Shown: positions 50,001-56,607 of the stretch, one piece after another
Layout of the letters: each line of letters begins with the position of its first letter
Position numbering within the stretch: position 1 is the stretch's first letter
Origin: a virus
IMG/VR virus record: IMGVR_UViG_3300035190_001334
Span: 1-64,000 of that record
Strand: one strand, 5' to 3'
DNA: 64,000 nucleotides
Made by a program: the position numbers and the translations under genes
The notes under the pieces: model-generated
The model's input: the letters and a program-made list of their open reading frames with translations, nothing else
Told to the model about the DNA's origin: nothing
Databases searched by the model: none

Positions 50001-52029
50001 TATTTTTGACAATGGTAGTCAGTGCCGCGCCAGCCACACCTTCTATCTGAGAAAGGCTAAAATCCGCAAGAACCAAGTTATCAACTGCTTGTGCAAGGTA
50101 AACATACCACTGACAAGTGCTGGTGCTAATAGATGGGGTAGTGACGACAGTAACAATAGCCAAAATTCGTGCTTTGGGGTGGGTCAGCACGTTAGTTGTC
50201 AAAGGCAGAGGTTGTAGGCAGTGATTATAGAAATAGTCGTTAGGGACGGTCGAACTTACAAAGCGGTTGGCATTGGTGACGCGCAAACCCTTAACACCTA
50301 AAGTTCTTGTAGCCCCTCCACTAGATGATACCCAAGGCTGATACAGACTGCCAAATTTAAGTTCGAGTTTGTTTGTCTCTTGATACAGAGTGCCAGCGTA
50401 GGCAACCGTTTTTACATTGACTCCGTTGATATAGAAGTACAAAAAGCCGTCTTCCCTTGAAACAGCTAAATGAGTGTTAGGTTCGCCAAAAACCGACGCA
50501 ATTTTCACTGTGCTGGTAGTGATATTAGAGTTGATGGAGCCATTGTTGTAGAAAAGAATGTCTGTGCTAGGTAAAACGTAATCGGTCAAAGTACTGCCCC
50601 GTCGAGTTACTAAGTTGCCAGTTTCAGAGCTAAAAGTCTTCCAATTAATGCCATCTTCGCTGCAACTAAAGCTGAGATATGCCCCAAGCCTTCTGCTACT
50701 ATTTTGTAAGTCAGAGTAAAAGCTAAAGTCAATGCTGGCAACTAGTTTGTTATTAGAGGTGAGCGACAGCAGATTAACCTTTTCAACACCATCTGTATCT
50801 GAAATATTGAGACTTAGCCATTCCTCTAAAGTTTTGTTCTGCAAAAGACCAGCATTATTCTCAAAAAGACCAAGATAAAGCTCCATAGTCCATCGGGAAG
50901 TAGATAAATTGGTCGTAATCTGCTCAGAGGTGTAAGTGGTGTTGCCTTCAAGTTCTAAGAAGCCGCTATTGAAGTTTGGTACTTTCTTGCGTAGCTCTGT
51001 GTTACTAAGTCGCTTGAAATTTGGTGCATAGTTGTAGGCATCAAACTGTAGAGGGAAATTGAACAAAGTATCTGCATAACTAGCATCAACTCTGTTAGCT
51101 ACAGCGTTTTTTGGCAGTGGTAGTGTGTAATTGTAGAAAGAGGAAGGATATCTAGAGACAGTTTTGGTGATTCTGAAGTTGGAGATGCCGCCACTAAAAC
51201 TTGCATCAATCATATTGGTCGAAATAAAACCAATCAGTGAGTCAGCAAGAAGTGGCGCTCCCAAAGAAAGCCTTGTTAGCGCAGTGTCAGCGTTGTCAGC
51301 AGCATTGAAAGTTAAGTTGTAGGAAAAAGCGTAGATGTTTGTTTGTGTGAAATTGATGTAAGTTTTTAGTTGATTAGCTTCCCTGACAATTGCGACTGTG
51401 TAAAACTGATTGACGGCTATTGGTGAGGTGTTTATTTTGAAGGTCGCACCTTTAGAGTAGAAATAAAGGTCTGTGTTCAGTAAAAATAGTCCGTAGCCGT
51501 TGGTGCTATTGTTACCAGTAGAAATAATTGGTGTTTGTCTGTAATCACCTGCATTGATTTGTATACAAGCCCCCATACCAAAAACAGTTTGAACTGGGTA
51601 AATTGTGTCTACATAAAAAGACAAGTCAATAGTGAAATTATCCGTACCTAAACTAAACCCCTCAGAATATCCACTTAGTTGCACATCACAGTAGCTTGGC
51701 TTGACTAACGATTCACCTTGCCCTAGATTAAGTTCCGCAGCCCTACTGATGCGATTTACTGCGTTTGGGATGCGTAGACATGAACTGACACCTGCAAGAG
51801 TCGGTATTCCTGTGGTTGGGTAATTTATTGCAGAATCGATGCTTGTTCCAGTGAAATTTTTGACATGGCGCTGAAAACGTGAATAATCACGGCTAAATGG
51901 CAGACCTCGGCTGTTATCGCTGGCGCTTCCTGAGATGAGCAAGATAACGTCATTGAAATATACGTCCTCGACCACAGAGTTAGTGGCATCAGCGCTTGCT
52001 AGGTATTTTGCGAGAGTCTTTCCTTCCAT
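47098..52029 (-). CDS. Giant multidomain adhesin (LamG, Ig-like, FN3), 1643 aa
   Basis: Several LamG-like units are visible, each closing with a strand such as FRITKTVSRYPSSFYNY, LRVTNANRFVS, LRLTVGKALY or FRVTLGQSRYTTDF. Two of them end in LPLPKN. Ig-like units lie at ~640-840 and ~1120-1330 (TITWDAAITTFDISKIGVSN). FN3-like pieces near ~1430-1540 carry the LVGDVNS/IVGDVNS linkers of the 899-residue protein. Surface adhesin is very likely. The -10 box TATAAT ends six bases before the ATG. Confidence 0.82.
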   Translation of the reverse strand: MEGKTLAKYLASADATNSVVEDVYFNDVILLISGSASDNSRGLPFSRDYSRFQRHVKNFTGTSIDSAINYPTTGIPTLAGVSSCLRIPNAVNRISRAAELNLGQGESLVKPSYCDVQLSGYSEGFSLGTDNFTIDLSFYVDTIYPVQTVFGMGACIQINAGDYRQTPIISTGNNSTNGYGLFLLNTDLYFYSKGATFKINTSPIAVNQFYTVAIVREANQLKTYINFTQTNIYAFSYNLTFNAADNADTALTRLSLGAPLLADSLIGFISTNMIDASFSGGISNFRITKTVSRYPSSFYNYTLPLPKNAVANRVDASYADTLFNFPLQFDAYNYAPNFKRLSNTELRKKVPNFNSGFLELEGNTTYTSEQITTNLSTSRWTMELYLGLFENNAGLLQNKTLEEWLSLNISDTDGVEKVNLLSLTSNNKLVASIDFSFYSDLQNSSRRLGAYLSFSCSEDGINWKTFSSETGNLVTRRGSTLTDYVLPSTDILFYNNGSINSNITTSTVKIASVFGEPNTHLAVSREDGFLYFYINGVNVKTVAYAGTLYQETNKLELKFGSLYQPWVSSSGGATRTLGVKGLRVTNANRFVSSTVPNDYFYNHCLQPLPLTTNVLTHPKARILAIVTVVTTPSISTSTCQWYVYLAQAVDNLVLADFSLSQIEGVAGAALTTIVKNNELEYVVTATTGTGNGKLGLNFVDRRTVRYKGISTLISNYTGELSFEGQSYVINKNAPVPTITSGSSPYINEAFSCTITWDAAITTFDISKIGVSNGVLSNLNLIDELKQTYQFNITPEKQGVVYVQALEGAGITDSNISSSKSNLLARIYAESFPILQLPFQLSTTINDVSPNQYQLAEIVTNNTLFSSTVFPIGTDSSLAVVPQLEQSGLTYDNFEAIGQSSSLVLTGDWTIEFHYRGNTFSPQNTAHLFSVEKSGFGFAVLAVNGNIVMARSIDLPTSLFSGVTLAETDVFSGNNPVYPAYENGAYTLQQKFPHFAITKKGNVYRFYRNGVRIGLVQSGNVINISSGDLKIGYYKNRVTQAPYFLSNLRLTVGKALYTAYQHDVPLIPYPLVTNILDVTELLDYISLVSDNYVSNKAVNGNTLSLTFNSIIELTNLPVVTILGQSADVVNTQYNTYVATLLLENEVTDQKVYFNIAIHNEPSLPNKDFSATTNNTAVFVENSPFTIVFATTQSNDNSYKLYATVTLNKDAPAFSLAALTLTNCIVGGLLKASNNNSYSFEIQALTSGTFSVSVAANTVASAIGTLNQASNTLTRTAVVPDYLPDPYYNQTLLLLQPTGTNIVDESQYEVTLAVNNVDVVGDEYPTGLLKSMRFNGQGSSIVATLQQPLSANQDYCIEFYIYLSSLTTFSLSAPIASPASSVTPTSFDISWSDIVGATDYVVDISNTSDFSRKVDGFDNKLVGDVNSVSVTSDSAIESPEVAENRVKGANGFVAEWQKRAGSIGYKVYTSLSSTFNTSIQAVSGLFTRSNNIVIGSAADAVEYVPEPIVGDVNSLSGSSYNSDSILQGILSSGQHNPRIFAFNDEATIRCYKSQPNYTSPMVAEDIEPKKWFHLALTNKNGYSRLFVEGELRDKTKNINMNWTENLNIGYSITNFSGYIQSFRVTLGQSRYTTDFLPPNLPLPKN

Positions 52030-52035
52030 CAGACC

Positions 52036-52041
52036 ATTATA
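52036..52041 (-). promoter_or_regulatory. -10 box of the 1643-residue adhesin gene
   Basis: Minus-strand TATAAT, six bases, then ATG; predicted leaderless. Confidence 0.5.
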
Positions 52042-52084
52042 ACTTGCTGGCGCTCATTTCTTTCTGTCTACGAACGTCAGTGAG

Positions 52085-53683
52085 CTACCCTGCATCAGTA
52101 GTAGCAATCTTACCACGCTTCTTTACCACTCCAACACTATCCTTACGGGCTGAAAAAAGTATGATGTCAGATTTGCCATTTCCCGACAAAACTGGAGTTG
52201 TCCCACTAGGGAACAAGATAGTGTTGTCAAAAGCTACCGCACCTGTATTCTGTACCAATTCGACAATAAGTGCTTTAGTTTGATTATTGGCAAGCGTAGC
52301 GGTAAAGTTAATGTTAGTGATGGTGTTGCTTATATCTGCAACTGGAGTTTTTAAGATGAGGTAGTCATAATCTGCGTCAAGGTCGATTGTGTAGTTTGTC
52401 GGTGAGGATATTGTCACGGTGTTGGTCTTTATTTGGTCGCCAAGAGCCGTTATCACTTCGTTAGATAGCTTTGCCAGTCCAACGCTTCCGTCGGGCAATG
52501 CAGGATTAAAAACGACCCATCTACCAGTGGTCGGATTAGTGTTAGGAATCAGAACTGTGTCGCCGTTGTCGGACGCAGTGGATGCAGCATCGTACTTGTA
52601 AGGTCTATTGACCGATTCAACCAAACGCACTTGACCAGACTTGTATTGCACTGAGTTCAAGCTCTTGAGCGCCGCAATGTTGTCCACTGGCGCGTCCCAG
52701 AAAAGAAGGTCTTGTAGAAGCGCGTAATTGACCAGCTTGGGGTAGATACTGATGAAACTTTGTGCCGATACTCCGTCTAGAAGCTGTGAAGATGGTGTGA
52801 CTTCAATTACCACTGCTGAACCATCGGGGATGCCCTTGTTGAGCGCAATATCAAGCGTAGGGTACTCTTGCACCACTCCAAGGTTGTCGATACCAGTTGT
52901 ATCCAAGGCGAAAGAGGTGAGGTTTAAGTATCCAATAATCTTGACACCAAAGACGAGCCGTATAGCTGGGTCAGAGGTGTATTCGCTTAGATTGAGACGT
53001 AAACCCGTCAAAGTACCGCCAGTGTCGTTCACAATCCAGTATTTGATAGGGACTGGAATGGAATTGATGTTTTCGAGTGGGGCAACGAGTAGTGTCTCTT
53101 GGTCAGCGCTGATTACGTCAATTTCGGCTAACGAAGTGGTTTCGTAGAGGCTTGCTTCTCTAGTCTTGAACCAGCGACCGCTATTGTGTGCTAACACAGT
53201 AATATTATCGACACTTTCTACCGAACCGCTAACAAATTCGTAGCAGAAACCATTGGAATTTAAAGCTGCCCTAGTTCCCGTCAACAACCCAGTAAGATTA
53301 CTGATATCTGAAGGATTATTATATGTAGAGTTATTTAAAACAGATAAAGTTACATTAGTCGGAGTAACAGGTGTTATATAGTCTGCGGCAAAATGAGAAA
53401 ATTTGTATATTACCCTACTAGTTGTATAAGTATTGGTACTAGATATAGAAATAAGAGACTCTTTTACATCTTCATAGCCCAACGTGGTGAAGGTATCCGA
53501 AGAAATTACTATCGAGCCACTAGAAGATACTGTAATACTTGCAGATGGGGATGGTACAGTATACCCAGCCCTATTTCGCCTAACAAGCCACAGATAATAT
53601 GTCCCAGCCGCAAGGCTACCTCCTCCTACTGTTGATACTGTAGGGGCTACCAGTGTTTTACTTGAAGCATAGATAGTTTTCAT
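52085..53683 (-). CDS. Tail fibre-like protein with GRWF modules, 532 aa
   Basis: The N-terminus MKTIYASSKTLVAPTVSTVG is followed by a beta domain (GTYYLWLVRRNRAGYTVPSP). Two GRW modules occur: NITVLAHNSGRWFKT and YKYDAASTASDNGDTVLIPN then TGRWVVF. The C-terminal beta domain ends with SARKDSVGVVKKRGKI. A homologous N-terminal remnant lies at 54655-54724. Follows the RHH gene by four bases. Confidence 0.72.
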   Translation of the reverse strand: MKTIYASSKTLVAPTVSTVGGGSLAAGTYYLWLVRRNRAGYTVPSPSASITVSSSGSIVISSDTFTTLGYEDVKESLISISSTNTYTTSRVIYKFSHFAADYITPVTPTNVTLSVLNNSTYNNPSDISNLTGLLTGTRAALNSNGFCYEFVSGSVESVDNITVLAHNSGRWFKTREASLYETTSLAEIDVISADQETLLVAPLENINSIPVPIKYWIVNDTGGTLTGLRLNLSEYTSDPAIRLVFGVKIIGYLNLTSFALDTTGIDNLGVVQEYPTLDIALNKGIPDGSAVVIEVTPSSQLLDGVSAQSFISIYPKLVNYALLQDLLFWDAPVDNIAALKSLNSVQYKSGQVRLVESVNRPYKYDAASTASDNGDTVLIPNTNPTTGRWVVFNPALPDGSVGLAKLSNEVITALGDQIKTNTVTISSPTNYTIDLDADYDYLILKTPVADISNTITNINFTATLANNQTKALIVELVQNTGAVAFDNTILFPSGTTPVLSGNGKSDIILFSARKDSVGVVKKRGKIATTDAG

Positions 53684-53687
53684 TATC

Positions 53688-53834
53688 TTATTTTAACACT
53701 ACCACTTCAGGCAAAGAATCAATCCAGTCTTCAAAAAGTACCGTCATGGCTCTGTCTCTGGACTCGGCGTAATTTTTAAGCTTTGTCATGCGTTTCTCTG
53801 ACAAAGTGGCGTTGAATCTCTTATCTTTACTCAT
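53688..53834 (-). CDS. Ribbon-helix-helix DNA-binding protein (cassette copy 2), 48 aa
   Basis: MSKDKRFNATLSEKRMTKLK starts with strand RFNATLS, followed by helices KLKNYAESRD and MTVLFEDWIDSLPEV. About half its residues match the RHH protein at 42609-42752, including YAES.D and IDSLP. It is divergent from the endonuclease and directly upstream of a structural gene, exactly as in copy 1. Confidence 0.75.
   Translation of the reverse strand: MSKDKRFNATLSEKRMTKLKNYAESRDRAMTVLFEDWIDSLPEVVVLK
53690..53698 (-). promoter_or_regulatory. Extended -10 promoter of gene 53683
   Basis: Minus-strand TGTTAAAAT overlapping the RHH stop codon; six bases to the ATG. Confidence 0.5.
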
Positions 53835-53851
53835 GATTAGTGTCAATGTTA

Positions 53852-53860
53852 TGTTATACT
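53852..53860 (+). promoter_or_regulatory. Extended -10 promoter of endonuclease copy 2
   Basis: TGTTATACT, 32 bases before ATG 53893; same box and spacing as cassette copy 1. Confidence 0.65.
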
Positions 53861-53892
53861 TACTATTATATCCTAGAAAACGATATTACGCA

Positions 53893-54672
53893 ATGACAAA
53901 AGATAAAGATACATGGATTTTGTATAAAACTGAAAATTTGGTAAATCATAGAAGTTATGTTGGAGTGCATAAACTTGCCGACAACCTACGCTCTAAGAAT
54001 TACCTTGGTAGTGGAAATAATATAAAGACAGCTATAAAGAAATACGGAAGAGAAAATTTCATTAGAACTACACTTGCAGAGTTTGCTTGTGCCGAAGACG
54101 CTTACTCGGCTGAAGAAAAGATGGTAACTGAGGAATTTATTAAACGTAAAGATACTTATAACATAAGTCTTGGTGGTCGTGGTAGTTCCAAACATACGGA
54201 AGAAGCTAAGGCGAAAATTGCTATTTCACACAAGGGGAGAGAGTTTACGGAGCAACATAGGGCAAAAATCAGCGCGTCAGCAAAAGGTAGAAAGATGACT
54301 GAAGAAACAAAAATGAAAATTGCGATTGCAAACACAGGAAAAAAGCATACAGAAGAAACAATGAAAAAACTTCGAGGTAGAATTGTCAGCGAAGAGACTA
54401 GAGCAAAAAGTGCGGAGATATTTAGGGGTAAAACGCACACAGAGGAGGCAAAAAGTAGGATGAGCGAGGCAGCTAAACTTAGAACTGGTGCTAAAAATCA
54501 TTCAAGTATAGCAGTAGTGATAAATGGTAAATATTATGAAAATGCACATATAGCATCCCCCTTAGAACAAACACATTATCAAACTATAGTAAGTAGACTA
54601 AAATCGCCAACAGCTAAATGGTCTGAATGGCGCTATGCTACTGAAGAGGAAAAATTGTCCCACCAGATGTAG
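53893..54672 (+). CDS. GIY-YIG homing endonuclease with NUMOD3 motifs (cassette copy 2)
   Basis: 259 residues starting MTKDKDTWILYKTENL. Core: RSYVGVHKL, YLGSGNNIK, AIKKYGRENF, AEEKMV and NISLGGRGS. About five NUMOD3-like repeats follow (e.g. TEEAKAKIAISHKGREF, TEETKMKIAIANTGKKH), two more than copy 1. Homology to copy 1 ends at EEKL; the last four residues (SHQM) and stop are read from antisense of a structural-gene remnant, marking the insertion edge. The longer frame upstream starts before the promoter and is not used. Confidence 0.88.
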   Translation: MTKDKDTWILYKTENLVNHRSYVGVHKLADNLRSKNYLGSGNNIKTAIKKYGRENFIRTTLAEFACAEDAYSAEEKMVTEEFIKRKDTYNISLGGRGSSKHTEEAKAKIAISHKGREFTEQHRAKISASAKGRKMTEETKMKIAIANTGKKHTEETMKKLRGRIVSEETRAKSAEIFRGKTHTEEAKSRMSEAAKLRTGAKNHSSIAVVINGKYYENAHIASPLEQTHYQTIVSRLKSPTAKWSEWRYATEEEKLSHQM

Positions 54673-54724
54673 TTGTGATGGTCGGTACAGGTAAGGTCTT
54701 TGACGCTGCGTAGGTAGTCTTCAT
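54655..54724 (-). pseudogene. 5' remnant of a tail-fibre gene at the cassette edge
   Basis: Read on the minus strand: MKTTYAASKTLPVPTITTTS, then GGTI, closely resembling the start of the intact gene 52085-53683 (MKTIYASSKTLVAPTVSTVG). After ~23 codons it runs into the 3' end of the endonuclease gene. It begins two bases after the stop of 54727-54897. Best read as a gene cut by the cassette. Confidence 0.65.
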
Positions 54725-54726
54725 AT

Positions 54727-54897
54727 TTACTTCATAATAGTTGTATTTGTGACGGACGTGACTATATTAAAAGTAAACGTATCACTGCCTTGTGTGAGTT
54801 TTACCCGATTTCCTTCTTGGACGACTCGCGGAACCACATTTTGCAGCCCAGCTTTGATGGCGGCTAGCGCCTCTGTGTAGTCGATGTCTTGGTTCAT
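54727..54897 (-). CDS. Small hypothetical protein, 56 aa
   Basis: MNQDIDYTEALAAIKAGLQN, then VVQEGNRVKLTQGSDTFTFN: a helix plus a beta sheet. Upstream partner of the fibre-gene remnant; probable small virion or chaperone protein of that old operon. Confidence 0.55.
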   Translation of the reverse strand: MNQDIDYTEALAAIKAGLQNVVPRVVQEGNRVKLTQGSDTFTFNIVTSVTNTTIMK

Positions 54898-54969
54898 TTG
54901 ATTATTATACCTTGTTCCCTATTTCTTTTCTGCAAGCTAACGCAGTGACGAGCGCAAGCGAGTGGTACG

Positions 54970-54978
54970 TGTTATCAT
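54970..54978 (+). promoter_or_regulatory. Extended -10 promoter of gene 55004
   Basis: TGTTATCAT, 25 bases before the ATG. Confidence 0.45.
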
Positions 54979-55003
54979 AACAAGTAAACATACACCAAAC
55001 AAT

Positions 55004-55306
55004 ATGACCTATCCAATTTCTGCATTTGTCGAAGCAGCCGAAGCGTTACGTGAAGAATACGAAAATGCTGAAGTTACGTCGTCCGATACGTCGATTACAG
55101 TCTCTCGTACTGTTGTCTCTGAAGAAGGTGCTACATATACTTATGGCATCGAGTTTACACCCCCTGATGCTGAATATGATGAAGAGCTTGTCGAATTGTA
55201 CGTCGAAGACTTGTACGAGTCACTTTATGGTGAGGATGTCGAGTACGAAGATGAAGAAGGTGAAGATGACGAGGAATATGATGAAAACGGTTATGTTGTA
55301 GCATAG
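55004..55306 (+). CDS. Small acidic protein, 100 aa
   Basis: ATG 55004 (MTYPISAFVEAAEALREEYE). The first 70 residues have a compact beta core (TSITVSRTVVSEEGATYTYG); the end is extremely acidic (Asp/Glu/Tyr runs). Single gene with its own promoter and terminator. DNA-mimic behaviour is conceivable from the charge, but nothing shows it. Confidence 0.65.
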   Translation: MTYPISAFVEAAEALREEYENAEVTSSDTSITVSRTVVSEEGATYTYGIEFTPPDAEYDEELVELYVEDLYESLYGEDVEYEDEEGEDDEEYDENGYVVA

Positions 55307-55333
55307 CTTTTAGTTTGTATGCTCGAAACTGTG

Positions 55334-55363
55334 ACCCTCGGTTGTAATGACTGGGGGTTTCTT
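55334..55363 (+). terminator. Rho-independent terminator of gene 55004
   Basis: Stem ACCCTCGGT / ACTGGGGGT (two G-T pairs), loop TGTAATG, then TTCTT. Confidence 0.75.
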
Positions 55364-55394
55364 GTTGCACAAGGCTATATAAGGAAATTGGATT

Positions 55395-55425
55395 GAACTC
55401 AAGCGCCGTATGGCTAGTAGAAGGG
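55395..55425 (+). other. Leader element shared with 21893-21943
   Basis: CTCAAGCGCCGTATGGCT, then AGTAGAAGG, a near copy of the element upstream of gene 22135. The surrounding 55364-55683 gap is very AT-rich and shows no other gene I can support. Confidence 0.5.
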
Positions 55426-55670
55426 ATTGTTCAATAAAAATAATACTAATATAAGAAACTTTGTAAAAATACAAAAATAGAGCTTGAAACCCTTTAAATA
55501 CGTTACTCGTTACAAGACTTACACATGGAAAATTTAAAAAATACAAAATTTATAACAAAGCTTGTAAGTGCCTAAACATATACCTAAGATGATAAAAACG
55601 AAATTATACTAAACAAAAATTACAAAAAATATAACATGGTCTGGAGTGTGTTATTATTAAAATACAAATG

Positions 55671-55676
55671 TATAAT
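55671..55676 (+). promoter_or_regulatory. -10 box of gene 55684
   Basis: TATAAT preceded by TG; seven bases to the ATG, predicted leaderless. Confidence 0.5.
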
Positions 55677-55683
55677 AGTAAAT

Positions 55684-56409
55684 ATGATTTCAGATGAACC
55701 TTTAGCAATTACACCAGTAGAAATTGTGGGTGCCTTAAACAAGATACCTACAGATACCGATTTTGTAGAAAAAGCTATTACCAAATGGGAAAGGGCTGGA
55801 GACAATGCTCAGCTTGCTGCTACTAGTTTGATAATGTTACATCAGTTGGCAGACATCAAGACAACTTTAGCTGCTCTCAACAACACCGTACAAAATTTAA
55901 ACGACACAATCGGCAACCCCAAAGAAGTTAGCGTAGTAAAGTTGACTACTAAATTTGTGAGGGAGCCAGAGCTTCGGGAAGGGTTTTCTGTTTTTGTAGA
56001 CGAAAAAGACGGTAAGCAGAAATTGCAATACCAAGGCAAGACAGATACCTACATCATTTTTGAGGCTTTTGATAGACTTCATCTAAAACTGAAAAACTAC
56101 TACGGTTTGAAAGAGATAACTCATAAGACAATGAACAACGCCTTGATTAAGTCTTTCAACTGGTCTAAAGCAGAGGCTCAGGATTGGGATGAAGCTACCA
56201 AGAAGACTACAATCTTGCAAACTGCTGATTTACTTTACCTAAAGAAAAAAAGTAAAAAACTGACTATTCCAGAAATCAAACTTGCCCTCAGTCCTTTAGA
56301 GGAGACAACAAGATTCATCAAAAATACTTTACTTGACGCTGGTTGGGTTACTTTGAGGCAAGGTACTTGCAACACTATTTTCTATACACATTCAAACGGA
56401 GACTACTAA
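55684..56409 (+). CDS. Unknown protein, 241 aa, related in layout to 22135-22833
   Basis: A helical N-terminus is followed by a coiled coil (ADIKTTLAALNNTVQNLNDT), a central part (LREGFSVFVDEKDGKQKLQY, then KNYYGLKEITHKTMNNALIK) and a C-terminal winged-helix-like end (LTIPEIKLALSPLEETTRFI, GWVTLRQGTCNTIFYTH). Same order of parts, isolated position, tight promoter and shared leader element as 22135-22833. Probable DNA-binding protein; function unknown. Confidence 0.6.
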   Translation: MISDEPLAITPVEIVGALNKIPTDTDFVEKAITKWERAGDNAQLAATSLIMLHQLADIKTTLAALNNTVQNLNDTIGNPKEVSVVKLTTKFVREPELREGFSVFVDEKDGKQKLQYQGKTDTYIIFEAFDRLHLKLKNYYGLKEITHKTMNNALIKSFNWSKAEAQDWDEATKKTTILQTADLLYLKKKSKKLTIPEIKLALSPLEETTRFIKNTLLDAGWVTLRQGTCNTIFYTHSNGDY

Positions 56410-56410
56410 A

Positions 56411-56607
56411 ATGACTCAAACATTTATTTATGCTATCTACTGCCCAAATAAACAGGAAGTTAAAATTGGTCAAAAGAAGAAATTACAGATTTACTTTTAG
56501 GTAACGGCTATATATTAAAAACTTATCCTTCAAATCGAGTTAAATACTTTAAAAACCATGACACACAACCCAAAATCAGGTTACTCCTGCAACATGATTA
56601 TTATCGA
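56411..56607 (+). pseudogene. Remnant: GIY-YIG-like start fused out of frame to a winged-helix-like end
   Basis: ATG 56411 gives FIYAIYCPNKQEVKIGQ, which looks like the start of a T5orf172/GIY-YIG protein, and stops after 29 codons. In another frame, from about 56469, the sequence reads WSKEEITDLLLGNGYILKTY, then SNRVKYFKN, which matches the C-terminal pattern of 55684-56409. A deletion joining two genes explains both pieces. Confidence 0.55.

Noticed and set aside
53788-53892. 35-codon N-terminal extension of the second homing endonuclease
   Set aside because: It lies before the promoter box TGTTATACT and on top of the RHH gene; the paralog starts at the equivalent of ATG 53893.
55310-55546. 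Minus-strand open frame in the AT-rich gap after 55306
   Set aside because: No ribosome binding site, composition of random AT-rich sequence, and it covers a clear plus-strand terminator and the shared leader element.
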